Shown: positions 12,317-23,644 of the stretch, in pieces
How the letters are laid out: every line of letters starts with the position of its first letter
Position numbering within the stretch: position 1 is the first letter of the stretch
DNA from: Cryptomeria japonica
Lineage: Eukaryota > Streptophyta > Pinopsida > Cupressales > Cupressaceae
DNA length: 64,000 nucleotides
Assembly: GCF_030272615.1 (NCBI RefSeq)
Contig: NC_081415.1
Span: forward strand, 624,093,740-624,157,739
Direction: 5' to 3'
The notes under the pieces: generated by a model
Told to the model about the DNA's origin: nothing
Seen by the model: the letters and a program-made list of their open reading frames with translations, nothing else
Databases searched by the model: none
Translations under genes and position numbers: made by a program

Positions 12317-12318
12317 AT

Positions 12319-13780
12319 TGTAGTACACAAGATGCCACTGAGAGGGGGAGTGAATCAATGGTTTCCAATCTTAAACATTTTAGTCCTAAGTGTCAGTACC
12401 AATTAACATTTTAAAGACCAAGTAAACATATCAGTGACATAACAAAAGAGATCAAATGCAAGCACACACAAAGGTACATCACATAGCACCAGATATACGA
12501 GGAAAACTCAATATGGGAAAAACCTCAATGAGAAATTCTACTGGAGTCTACTGTTCCAATCCAGCCTCACAAATAAAACTGTTACAATTTTTAGGGCACC
12601 AAACCAAGGAGCACCGACTCCTGCTCATTTAGGGAACCAACCCAAGGAGCACCAACCCTTGCACCGAGCACCAACTCTGTGATTACAATGAATACAAACA
12701 ATACAAAAGTAATACCCTAGTTATAAATGAGATATGTAACCTTTGCAATTAATTCTCTCTTCCGGTTCAAGACTTCTCTTCTGGATCAACCATGCTTTGT
12801 TCTCTACCAGTTCTCTTCTCACTCTGTTCTTGCTCTCCTTCACTCTCTACTGCAACTTTACCAGTTCATACACGATCAGTTAGGTGAACTGATAGACTCT
12901 ACAACTACTTCACCACTTACCTCAACCCTTACTGGTTGAATCTCTTTTTGTCAGTATGCCTTTTCTCTACTTTTTCCTTTTTGAAACTTCTCTAATACTC
13001 ACTCTTCACCACTTCACTCACTACTTCCTTCTTACCAATTGGACACTACCATTTGAATGATCTGTTAGTTTTTATGATAGCTCACGAGTCACTTTAACCT
13101 CACCAATTAAACCCTCTTACCAGTTCTCTCAAGCACTGAGTCACTTCAATGTTCTTTGTTGAATCTGACTGATTAACTCTCTACTGCACACTTACACTCT
13201 ATTCTTCAATATATGGCACCACATGATCTGGTAGCATCAATCACCTAAAGTCTTTGGTCGACATATTTATACTTGAGCTTTCCCACCATGATGGACATTC
13301 AAACTTGGCATGCTAGGGTTTGTTAATCTACCATGAGGCATATCAGATCAGATCTCATCTTCAAGATGGATAACCTGCAAAAACTCAGATGACACTACCA
13401 TATCTCATTTTTTCCAATACATGTTTTCTATACTTAGAAAACATGGACCTTGCTCTGTCAATCACATTGAATTCTCTCATGGTTGTCTTCACTAAATCTG
13501 ATCTACACTAGGACATACTACATCGATCATGATGTTGACAAATCAAATCCTTTTCCTTCAACTTGCCTTGAGTTGCAAACCTCTGTAGTCAACCTGTGAT
13601 ATTCAGAGTCTTCATTTAATATTAACTGACTTTGCAACTACCTCACTAAAGTACCCTTCACTGACCTCTGCATGCTTGCAACCTGGTATCCACATGTCAT
13701 CTTTGTCAGAATCCAACTCAATTCACCATTTTGGTTCAAGATTAGTCACCAACCACAACACACAACCGATGTATACTTCA
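12319..13780 (-). repeat. 5' LTR of element B, part 1 (split by element G)
   Basis: Aligns with 6541 to about 8004. It ends at the CTTCA target duplication (13776-13780) of element G and resumes at 24892. Confidence 0.92.
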
Positions 13781-15022
13781 TGATAAGTCAGTGTATTGAC
13801 ATGTTTTTATCGGGACTCTTAGGTTTTTGGTATCTTTTGGGTTTCATTATGATAGTAAAATATTGTGAATGGGCTATATGTAATCCATGTTTTAAAACTG
13901 AACTTAAGAAATCATGTTTGAACCTTGTCTATTAATTCCTGCAGCCATGCCAATTTATTCCTGTAGCCAAATGGTTTGTCCCTATGATATGCAGATTATT
14001 TAGGATGATTTCATATGAGTTAATGAATGTATTAGTTAAGTAAGATACAAATGCATGTCCTTGTATATTGTTTCTATCTTAGTGCAGATAATAATTGATA
14101 CTGTGGTGGAGAATTCTCTTTCGCACCTAAGGACTGGAGAATCATGGTAGATAGCTGGAGGTCAAATTGAAGGATATTCAAGTGAGCACGATCTATGGCA
14201 TAATTGGAGCAGTTGTACTTCACTATGAGAATTTAACTTCGGTGCATGTTTAATTTGCAAAATATCTCTTTGGCGTGCAAAGACTGTGGTTCAGTTTCAG
14301 ATTCATAGTTCCTGCAGCCAAGCTCTCTGTTATCCCTTTCATCTGACAGCTATCCGCCTCTTCTTTTGGGCGTAACTGTAGTTGTCCATTGTAGTTTGTC
14401 TTTTCTTTATAATAAGCTCTTCCTTCTTTTCTGAGAGTTAGATAGAATGGAAAGAGATTGAGTAGAGTTTTTGTCAAGTATTCTAAATTTTTCTCTCTTT
14501 GAATATGTAATCATCTTTCAGGAAGAAATAAATAAAAATATGTTATTCTGATCTATTAATAGTTCTTTGCTGAGAGTTTGATATCACTCATCCAAGGGGG
14601 CCCACTTGGTGAGTGATCATGTGTTTATGATTATTGAAGTTAGTTTTTACTTAGTTGTAGTAGAAGTTCATGACTGGGTTGTTTGTGTAGCCACTGGAAA
14701 TAGATCCTTTGACTGTTCCTGCAGCCAAGGCAGAACGATGTGATTCCTATTATTTCCATTAGTTCATTTCAGTAGAGTTTTACAAAGCTTTCATCTAGCC
14801 TTTATGATTTCCATTCCTACCTTTCTTACAGTAATTAAGAATAATTATTCAAGGAGCTTAGTGCATATGTATTGCAGAGCCATTTCAAGTTTTACGTTCC
14901 TGGATCGACAACTAAATGAACACCAGCCATGAGAGTAGTAAACTCTACCATATGAATGTACAAGCTTCGGATTGAGATTTCAATTAGAGGTATTATTATT
15001 GTCATTAAAGTTGGGGTAGACA
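13781..15022 (+). repeat. 5' LTR of element G (1242 bp)
   Basis: Same length as the 3' copy at 23645-24886. About a dozen mismatches in the first 165 bases, by eye, show an old insertion. It contains several dispersed copies of TTCCTGCAGCCA or TTCCTGTAGCCA and an AATAAATAAA stretch near 14526. Confidence 0.95.
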
Positions 15023-15026
15023 TTTT

Positions 15027-15044
15027 TGGCACCGTTGTCGGGGA
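15027..15044 (+). other. Primer-binding site of element G
   Basis: TGGCACCGTTGTCGGGGA, four bases after the LTR. It resembles the TGGCGCCGTTGCCGGGGA type common in plant gypsy elements, with two differences that are C/G-to-T/A changes. I believe this type pairs with tRNA-Asp, but did not verify it. Confidence 0.8.
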
Positions 15045-15114
15045 TGGTGTCAAGCTAAGAGCCTTTTATGATTATTTTAGTTTCCAGTTAAATGTTTGAA
15101 TTTCATGAATCTGC

Positions 15115-16917
15115 ATGCATAATAGAAGAAGAGATGCCAGAGGTAGATTTTTACCCACTCATACTACTCATGCAGAAGATAGTTTTCCAAATATAAACCC
15201 TTTTTCTGAGCTATATCAAGTCCCACAAAATTTGAATCACCCTGAGTTTGAATCTCTAGAAGGTAGTCTTCAGCTCCTTTTTGGTCCACAAGAAGAAGAG
15301 TTGCCTATTGTAATAACCCCCATAAGTCAAATGCAAGGAAACCCACCTCCTGGTGGAAATAATCCACCACCACCACCACTTGGTCCAACATTTGAGTTTC
15401 CCATCTCTGACTAGCATGATAATGCTAACCACAAGAACATTCCAGCATCTTCACTTTCTAAGTTCTATGGGTTGGTCACAGAGGATCTGGATACATTTAT
15501 GTTTGAGTTTGATGTTCTTTGTAGGAGTTTTGACTATACTACAGATGCCCATAGACTCAAAAATTTTCCAGCCACTTTGAAGGAGTCATCCTTGAGATGG
15601 TTCATGAGCTTGGATAGTAGCACAATCAATACATGGAATGAGATGAAATGGTTGTTTCTTGCAAAATATAAAGATTATTGTAGAGGTACTAATCGGCATG
15701 GGGATGATATCTTTAGAATGACACAAACTGAAGATAAGAGCCTTGAGGAATATCTAGAAAGGTTTTTGTTTAGTGTCAAGAAGTCCAAGAATAGTACTCT
15801 GAATGAAGATTCCCTCAAATTGATATTCTTGAGGGGTATCGGTGATGAATGCACCAATTCCTTAGATCTAATGGGGGGTGGTGACATTACACAATCTTCT
15901 TGGGCTGAAATAGAACAAATTTGCAAGAAGTATTCCAGATCCACTTCTAAGAAAAATAGGAGATTTAAGCTAGGAGCACCATCATCATCATCTAGAACTT
16001 GAGTTTCTAGGTTGGAACTTAGTCATTTGTTAAAAGATTTCAAGGAGGACATTATAAACAATATGGCTACTTAGTTGGATATATTGGTAGCTAAGAAGAA
16101 GCACGAGGAAGCTGATGCATTTCTTGCAGAATTATGTCTTCATTGTAAGTAGCGGAAGAAAGATTGTAGATGTAAGATGGTTGCAAATGTTGAAGTACCT
16201 GATTTCAAACCAATTCAAGTGGAGGATGAACAAGTCTTCTATGTTGCTCCTAGAAGACCAAATTTTCTAAGACAAGGTATGCCACCTGATCCACTTTCCT
16301 TTTCTGGTTATAGTGGTAATTCTTATGCACCAAATAACCAATAGCAACCATAGTATTCTCAAAATTTTGGTAATTATCCACATTGGTATGGATCACAAGG
16401 CCAAGGACAGAAATTTGCTAATCAAATACCCCAGTGGCAGCAGCCACAGGGAAACTGGTATTCACCTTAGGGTGCAAGGAACTAGTTTCAAGGGAATTGG
16501 CAACTTACCTCTCAATGGAGGGGAAACCCATCATGGTCATCCCAATCTTCTGGATATCAACCTCTTGCTCAGCAGCCACAACCTCCTACTTTAATGCCAC
16601 TTCCTGTAGCCACAAAACCACCTCCCAAGCCAACACAACTACCTACTCAACTGTTGCCTAATCCATATATCAAATCTTAGCAACAACAACAACCTTATTC
16701 AGCTGATGCTAATCAATACCTAGTCTATTCTTTATCACTAGATGATATTCACCTTCGATCTGGAACAACACTACCGAATCCCTCTCAACTAGTTATTACT
16801 GAGGTACAAGAAGAGCAGCCAATCTTTGATCCTAATGATGTAATACCTCAGAATCAAATATTACCACCATTTCCCCAAAGATTGAAAGACAAAGAAATTT
16901 TAACTGATCAACAATAA
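15115..16917 (+). pseudogene. gypsy gag (element G)
   Basis: ATG at 15115 opens a frame that stays in register to the end of pol. The first 100 residues are a proline/asparagine-rich leader. The retrotransposon-gag domain lies at about 15470-15950 (LKESSLRWFMSL, EYLERFLFSVKKS). A single Cys/His-like patch (CLHCK then KKDCRC, about 16135-16180) and a Gln/Pro-rich tail follow. Stops interrupt it at 15412 (TAG), 16000 (TGA), near 16072, 16150, 16342, 16351, 16468, 16483, 16678 and 16915; nearly all are TAG or TAA in Gln-rich positions, consistent with CAG/CAA changes. No frameshift is seen. Gag would form the particle core. Confidence 0.85.
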
Positions 16918-16965
16918 AGCTTTGATATTCTTGATCAACTGAAGCACATTTGTGTTAAAATTCCA

Positions 16966-18024
16966 TTGCTGCAAGCAATAAAGAAGGTTCCAATATATGG
17001 TAAGGCATTGAGAGAGGCATGCCTAAAGAAACCTGGTAGAAAGAAAAAGGATCCAAAAACAGTTCATGTTATGGGTCAATTGGTTGATATTATGTTAGGA
17101 AAAATTTCTATTCTAAAGTATTCTGATCTAGGCAGTCCTGTTGTGAGTATAGTCATTAATGGCAGTCAAATAAAGAATGTTTTAGTTGATCTAGAGGCAG
17201 CCATTAATGTAATGACAAGGGAAGTAATGAAACATCTAGAGATAGATAGTTTAAGGGCTACACCCATAGTTCTTCAACTTGCTGATGGCTCTGCAGTAAG
17301 ACCTGATGGTATGATAGAAGATATAGTGGTCATTCTAGATTCCTGGGAATATCCTATAGACTTTATGATTTTATCCCCAAAAGTAACATTGGGGGGATAT
17401 CCAGTCATTTTGGAAAGACCATGGCTTGCCACAGCTGATGCATATATTGGGTGTAGATCAGGAGACATGACTATTTTAGATGGCAGTTCCACAAAAACAT
17501 TGGCCTTGTATTCCCCTGCACAACCTCAACTTGAGCAGCAGCAGGTTGTTTTGCCTATTTTGGGAGAGGAATCTGAAGAAATTGACTCTATTAATCATCT
17601 TATGATGATTAATCGAGTGCCACTCATGCAATTATATGATGAAGAATCAATCCTTTATAAGGTCTTGACAAATGAATTAATAGAAGACCAAGAATTGCAG
17701 GAATTGGTTCTGAATATTGCAGGATTGGATTTTCCTACAACCACTGATATCTTGCATACCTTGTTGCCACAAGAATTGTCATATTCTCATGTTTCTGATA
17801 TAAATCAGACTGATCTTACTATGAAGATACAGGTTGCATTAAATAAATATTTGAACATCAATAAGAATATAGCAGATACTCAGAAGGATAGCCTGGTGGA
17901 CTTGCTAAAACTCCATAGAAATGCCTTTGCATGGGATTATAAGGATATGAATGGAATTGATCCAGTAGTTTGTACTCATTGCATTTACATAGAGGATGAG
18001 TGTTGTCCCCTTAGACAACCTTAA
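16966..18024 (+). pseudogene. gypsy aspartic protease and linker (element G)
   Basis: A 352-codon open stretch continues the gag frame. The protease block is SPVVSIVINGSQIKNVLVDL followed by EAAINVM (about 17135-17215), flap LQLADGSAVRP, and GGYPVILERPWL (about 17395-17425). The active-site triplet normally reads D-S/T/L-G; here it is D-L-E, a change that should abolish activity. A linker of about 200 residues leads into RT. The enzyme would process the gag-pol polyprotein. It ends at a TAA (18022-18024) that probably replaced a sense codon, since RT continues in the same frame. Confidence 0.85.
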
Positions 18025-19320
18025 AGAAGAGTCAATCCTACCTTGGAGGAGATAGTTAAAGAAGAATTGCAGAAATTGTTGAAAGCTGGATTTATCTATC
18101 ATATTTCTGACAGTCAATGGGTATCACCCTTGGTGATAGTTCCTTAAAAGGGAGGCAAATGGAGATTATGTGTTGATTATAGAGCCTTGAACTTAGCCAC
18201 AAGGAAGGATCATTTTCTATTGCCATTTGTAGATCAGGTATTGGATTCTCTTACTGGTAAGAGATATTTTTCATTTTTGGATGGATTCAGTGGCTATAAT
18301 CAGATACAAATAGCTCCTGAGGATTAGGAGAAAATAATATTTACTTGTCCATGGGGCACTTATGCATATTCTGTTCTTCCTTTTGGGTTGTGTAATGCTC
18401 TAGCCACTTTTCAAAGGGCAGTCATCAGTATTTTTTCTGATATTTCTCAAGACATAATGGAAATTTACATGGGTGACTTTACAACCTATGGTTCTGAATT
18501 TAATCAAGCATTGGATAATTTGAAGAAATTTTTGTAGCGGTGTGAAGACTACTTGTCTCTAAACAGTGAAAAGTGTTTCATTATGATGGAAGAAGGAATA
18601 GTCCTTGGTCATCATATATCTGTACAAGGCATACAAGTGGATCCAGCAAAGATTGAGGTTATTCAGCAAATTAATGACCCTGTGAAGCAGAAAGATGTGA
18701 GAAGTTTTCTTGGCCATGCTGGATACTACAGAAGGTTCATTAAAGATTTCAGGAAAATTGCAAGTTCCTTATATACACTTCTTACTAAAGATGCAGAATT
18801 TAAATGGACCTCAGCATGCAATGAAGCTTTTTTAAAGCTTAAGCATGTCTTGACTCAAGCACCAATTCCTAAAGGACCTAATTGGTCTGTACCATTCCAA
18901 ATCCATACCGATGCATCTGATTATGCTATAGGAGCAGTGTTAGGACAAAAAGTTGACAAGTTGAAAAATGCAATATATTATATCAGCAAGAATTTGCAAG
19001 GACCTGAATTGAATTATACAGTTATTGAAAAAGAAATGCTAGCTATCATATATGCCCTTAACAAGTTTAGACACTATATTACAGGGTATCCAATATTTGT
19101 GCATATAGATCATACTGCAATTAGATATCTTATGAATAAGCCATCCATCACCGGTAGACTAGCTCGCTGGTTATTGTTGATGCAGGAGTTTGATATCATA
19201 GTTGTTAATAAGCTAGGGAAGTCTAATGTTGTTGTAGATTATCTTTCACGTCTTCAATTGCAGGAAGACTCTACAATGATAGATGACACTTTTCCAGATG
19301 AGAATTTGTTTCTCATATAG
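18025..19320 (+). pseudogene. gypsy reverse transcriptase and RNase H (element G)
   Basis: RT shows LQKLLKAGFIYHISDSQWVSP, WRLCVDYRALN, GFSGYNQIQIAPED, FTCPWGTYAYSVLPFGLCNA and the catalytic motif. That motif reads YMGD (about 18466-18477) instead of YMDD, so polymerase activity is lost. After NSEKCFIM, GHHIS and the RNase H connection come the RNase H Asp (FQIHTDASDYAIGAVL, about 18900), Glu (VIEKEMLAIIYAL) and Asp (VHIDHTAIRYL). Stops occur at about 18148, 18328, 18538 and 19318-19320; three are at positions where Gln is usual in the family. The frame is unshifted. Confidence 0.92.
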
Positions 19321-20748
19321 GCTCATACTCCTTGGTATGCTGATATTACCAACTATTTAGCTATAGTTAAGATGCCAATTTCTTTTTCTCCTAAGGAAAG
19401 AAGGTTGCTAGTTGAAAAAAGTTTTAACTTTTCAAGGATTGTTGATTGTCTATTTTATACTGGACCTAATCAAGTTATGCGAAGATGTGTCAGAGAAGAT
19501 GAAACATATGACATCTTGCATCCATGTCATGATGAACCATGTGGAGGTCATTTTGCTGCCAAAAGGACAGCACTGAAAATACTCAATACTGGTTATTATT
19601 GGCCTACACTATACAAGGATGCAGCTTAGTACACAAGGAAGTGTGATAGGTGTCAGTGAATGGGCAGACCTACAAAATCTGATGAAATGCCACTATATCC
19701 TCAAATATTTGTTACACCATTGGACAAATGGGGATTAGATTTTGTTGGCCCCATTGATCCACCTTCTAATGGCAAATCTTATATCTTGGTATGTACAGAC
19801 TATGTGACAAAATGGGTAGAAGCTAGAGCTATGCAACATGCAAGAGATAATAAGGTGGCTGAGTTTCTTTATGAAGAAATATTTACAAGGTATGGAGTAC
19901 CAAGGGAAATTGTCTCAAATCAGGGACCTCAATTTACATCAACAATGATAAAAGCTTTGGTCAATGAATATAATATAAGACATAGGAAATCTACTCCATA
20001 CCATCCACAGTCTAATGGCTAAGTAGAAGTTACCAAGAGAGAGCTTGAGGTTGTTCTTAAAAAAATAGTGTCTATCCACAAGAAAGATTGGTCTGATTGG
20101 TTTTCAGAGGCAATTTGGGCATATAGAACAACATGGAAAACACCAATTGGATTCACACCTTTTGAGATGGTTTATGGTAAAATAGCAATGATGCCTATTG
20201 AATTTGAGCATAAAACCTTGAGAATGACTCTACAACTGAATATGACATTGTCTGAAGCATAGAAGGAACGCATTCAACAATTAAATGCTCTTGATGAATG
20301 GAGACAGATAGTTGTTCAACAGAAAAAGTTGATTCAAAACCAAAGAGCCAGATGGTATGATAAATATATCAGAGAAAAGAAATTCAAAGTTGGTGACTAG
20401 GCACTCTTGTATGATTCCAGATATAAGGATGCTATGGGAAAACTCCAAACAAGGTGGTTGGGTCCTTATGAGGTAGAAGAAGTTTTTCACAATGGAGCAG
20501 TCCGGTTGTCCACAATAGATCCTGTTTGATTTAAGCTCTTAGTGAATGGACACCGGTTACGACTTTATCACAAGCCAGCTACTAGAGAAGAGTTTCTGCA
20601 ACAGTTTGCTCCTCAAAATGAAATACAAGTTCTTGCAGCAACTGCCAATGATTCGGTAACAATTCATGAGCTTCCTATTGCACTTGAGCATGTTGATAAA
20701 GGTGATGTTCCTGCAGCCTCTGCAGTGAACTTATTTACCGTATCATAA
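19321..20748 (+). pseudogene. gypsy integrase (element G)
   Basis: The zinc-binding HHCC module is at about 19519-19660 (HPCHDEPCGGHFAAKRT, CDRCQ). The catalytic core has Asp in WGLDFVGP (about 19735), Asn instead of the second Asp in VSNQGPQFTS (about 19915), and Glu in the VEVTKRELE block (about 20026-20050). The triad is therefore D-N-E and inactive. The C-terminal part (GDxALLYDSRYK, LQTRWLGPYEV, VNGHRLRLYH) ends at TAA 20746-20748 with no chromodomain. Stops at 19627, 19657 (CQ-stop-MG, probably CGA to TGA), 20020, 20260, 20398 and 20527 lie in the same frame as gag. Confidence 0.9.
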
Positions 20749-21169
20749 TCAAATATTTCCATGTGAAATATTGTTCTTCATACATAAAGTTCCATCCACT
20801 ATATTCCATCCCACTTTCTTACCTGTCACTTCATTTCATCTTGCCATCATTTTCACCCAATTGCAGGTATGTGTATATTGTACTTTTATTTTAATTTTGC
20901 ATTTATTAGTTCAATATGATTTTAATCTTGTTTTAATCTACTTCAAACCCGAAATTTTGTTAGCCTGTGTGGACACGTGCTAGGTTAAGTTGGGGGGGGG
21001 TACTTTATGGTCCTTTTTCCCAGTAAGATTTATTATCCTAAACTAATTTCCTAATTGACATTACTTATGATGATTATTATTTCACGCGAGTGAATAATAA
21101 GTTCTGCCGCCAAATTTAAGATATGTAGATTTTAGCCTTTGTAATTCTGTCAAACATTTTGGTGAAGCT
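20749..21169 (+). other. Spacer between pol and ORF-X in element G
   Basis: About 420 bases without a convincing frame. A run of nine or more G's lies near 20991-21000 (GTTGGGGGGGG), resembling the polypurine tract at 23632-23644 and possibly an internal tract. A splice acceptor for a subgenomic ORF-X message could lie here, but none is distinct enough to call. Confidence 0.4.
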
Positions 21170-23632
21170 ATGGAAGTATTAGAGTAAAAGATGGGTGGTG
21201 ATCTGATTCACCATGAACCAACTATCCATGAAGGGTTCCTGCAGGATGTTGTCTATGTGCATTATTTCTAAAACCACGGCTGGCTGGATTATTTCTTGAA
21301 GATTAGGGATTTCAATGATGAAATAGCTGCAGAATTTATGCATTCTTTTGATGAAGGAGAAGCTACAGTTAAGGAGTGGAGGGTAATTGCTAAAGAGCAA
21401 TGAATTGTAGAGGTCACAGGGTTGCTGCAGGAAGGAGAACTCTTTCCAGAATTGAAGGATGCAAGGAGTGCCAGGGTAGAGTTCACAATTTCTACTGACA
21501 AACCCTTAATGGTGGATAGGCAAGGGACTAGAAGGGTTTCTTTGCTAGCACATTGGCCTCAGGTAGCTTTGTATATTATGAAATATATTACCTATGAAGG
21601 ATGGTATTCAAATCTCCATTCACCTCACTTCAAGTTACTTAGTCATTTGCATCATGACCGATGAGTTAATGTCCCAAATTTCTTGTATCATCTTATTTCT
21701 ATAAGTGCTAAGGAGACTAAAAAATATGGAAATCACTCTGTTAGCCATCATGGATTGGTGAAGTTGTTGGTACAATGGTCCTTGAGAGATGTTTCATAGA
21801 TGGAATGGGGCATGTTTGAAGATATTATGCAATTTAGGGTAGATGAAGCCCCTATTGAAAATAATCCACTGGTTCAAGAAGAGATAGTTGTAGAAGGTCT
21901 TTCTTGTGAAGATGAGGGTTTGCTAGTTGCTGAAGGAGCTACAATTATTTTAGAAGAAAATATTAAAGAAAAGCCAATCGAAGGACAACCCTCTAACTCT
22001 GTTCAAGGAGATTCACCTATTTTGCAAAGGGAAGGAAAAGAATTGGAAAAGGAGGAGTCAGATGAAAAATTTGTTATCCGGCCGCAGGAAGTGCATATCC
22101 CTCCTGCAGCTAAGAGGTGTCGAACAAAAACTAAAACTCCTAAATCTGTTTCAAAAGTGTATGTGAGGAGAACAAGAAGGAGGACACAGAAGACTCAACC
22201 AGTGAGTAATCTAGCAGAGGTGATTGTAGTGGAAACTTTAGAAGAAGAAGATGCTACAAAGAAGAAAATTCAAGAAAACCCTATAGAGAAGGAGATTCAA
22301 GAAAACCCTATAGAGAAGGAAATTCAAGAAAACCCTACAGAAGAGGAAATGCAAGAAAATCCTACAGGAGAAGAAATCCAAGAAAATCCTGCAGGATAAG
22401 AAATCCAAGAAGAAATTTAGGAAGAAATTGTAATGGATAAGCTTGGAAATTTGGCTTTAGTGGCATTCAAATGTGAGGAGATTATTGATGATGTTCCACA
22501 ACAACTTGAAGAAAACATGGGAAATATGCCAATCCAGAATGAGGAATTTATTGAAGAAATCCCACAGTCTAAAGTAGGACCCATAAGAACTCCTTCATCC
22601 CTAACTAGCTTATCAATTGCTTTAACATTCTTTAGGCAATGGGAAATAGAGAAGGATAGGTTGCAAGGGATAATTAATAAGTAGAAAAAAGAGATTGAGA
22701 AGAAAGATAATAGAATTAAAGAATTGGAGACTAAGGTAGAAGAGATTTATGGTATGGTTCCCGAGATAATGCAGTGTAGGGCTCTCCCAAGAATTTATGC
22801 AGTGCACTTGAAAGAATGATATCTGAATTTCAGATTAAACCGTATAGTAAGGGACCTTAATCCATCCTTGGAAACACCTAAGTAATTCTATCATGCTTAT
22901 CAAACCTCCCCACATTCTGTAAGGAACCTGTTATGTGAATTATATTTGCATAATTATGATGTACCCCAGGACAGAGAATGGAATCCTTTGTTGTACATTG
23001 GGGATATCCATCTCAGAGCTCTAATGTCTTGGATACAAAATGAAATGATTATAGGACCACAAGCTAGGGAGTTTGAAAAATTGGAACTTGACTATCCATT
23101 GCCATTGAGGAGGGAATCAGAAGCACCCAGGGTTCTGTATTATGATTGGCAAACGTTGCTAATAAGAGATGATGCTAGTAAGATAGTACTTCCAATGAGA
23201 GAGGAAGTCTATCAAGCGTATGAGAAATTAGTTCAGACCCACAGGACAACAGCACTAGAGGGACTAACTCAACGCTGGAATCATCTACCAGATCATTTAA
23301 AACTGGGAGAACCCTACTCATTACAGAATTTTCATGTAGCTATACAGAGAGCCTCCAAGTACATATAGCTAGGAAGGGAGAAATCCAATAATTGGTTACC
23401 ATTAATCTTTCAACCTCCTATCCTAATGTGGCCACTTTTGGCATGCCAACCAACAGAACAGAATTATGATGTAGATGTGGAAGAAATAGCTAGATGGTTC
23501 AGGTTGGAGAAAATGAAGGGATTTTATTGGAATTTCCCTTCCAAAGGAACTAGATAGGACACTCTTGGTGATTTCAGAGTTTCAGCAAAAATCAGAAATT
23601 TTCCTTTTGCTGCAGGAGTAGAAAACCTTTAA
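21170..23632 (+). pseudogene. Accessory ORF-X downstream of pol (element G), unknown function
   Basis: ATG at 21170 and a TAA at 23630-23632, 12 bases before the 3' LTR, bound an 820-codon frame with no indel but about a dozen stops. Residues about 60-200 contain VTGLLQEGELFPEL, WPQVALYIMKYITYEG, HFKLLSHL and VNVPNFLYHL, a block shared with the LINE accessory ORF at 55619-57036. A Glu/Lys-rich middle follows, with basic RRTRRRTQKT and five copies of a nonapeptide-like EIQENPxxE repeat (about 22268-22430). The C-terminal third contains REWNPLLYIGDIHLRALMSW and TQRWNHLPDHL. No signal peptide or clear membrane segment is visible, so it is unlikely to be an envelope protein. The position is that of the extra ORF of Athila-like elements. 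Confidence 0.7.
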
Positions 23633-23644
23633 AGTTGGGGGGCA
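23633..23644 (+). other. Polypurine tract of element G
   Basis: AAGTTGGGGGGCA directly before the 3' LTR; plus-strand primer. Confidence 0.85.

Noticed and set aside
21170-23632. ORF-X as an envelope gene
   Set aside because: Position fits, but no signal peptide, membrane segment or Cys-rich ectodomain is visible.
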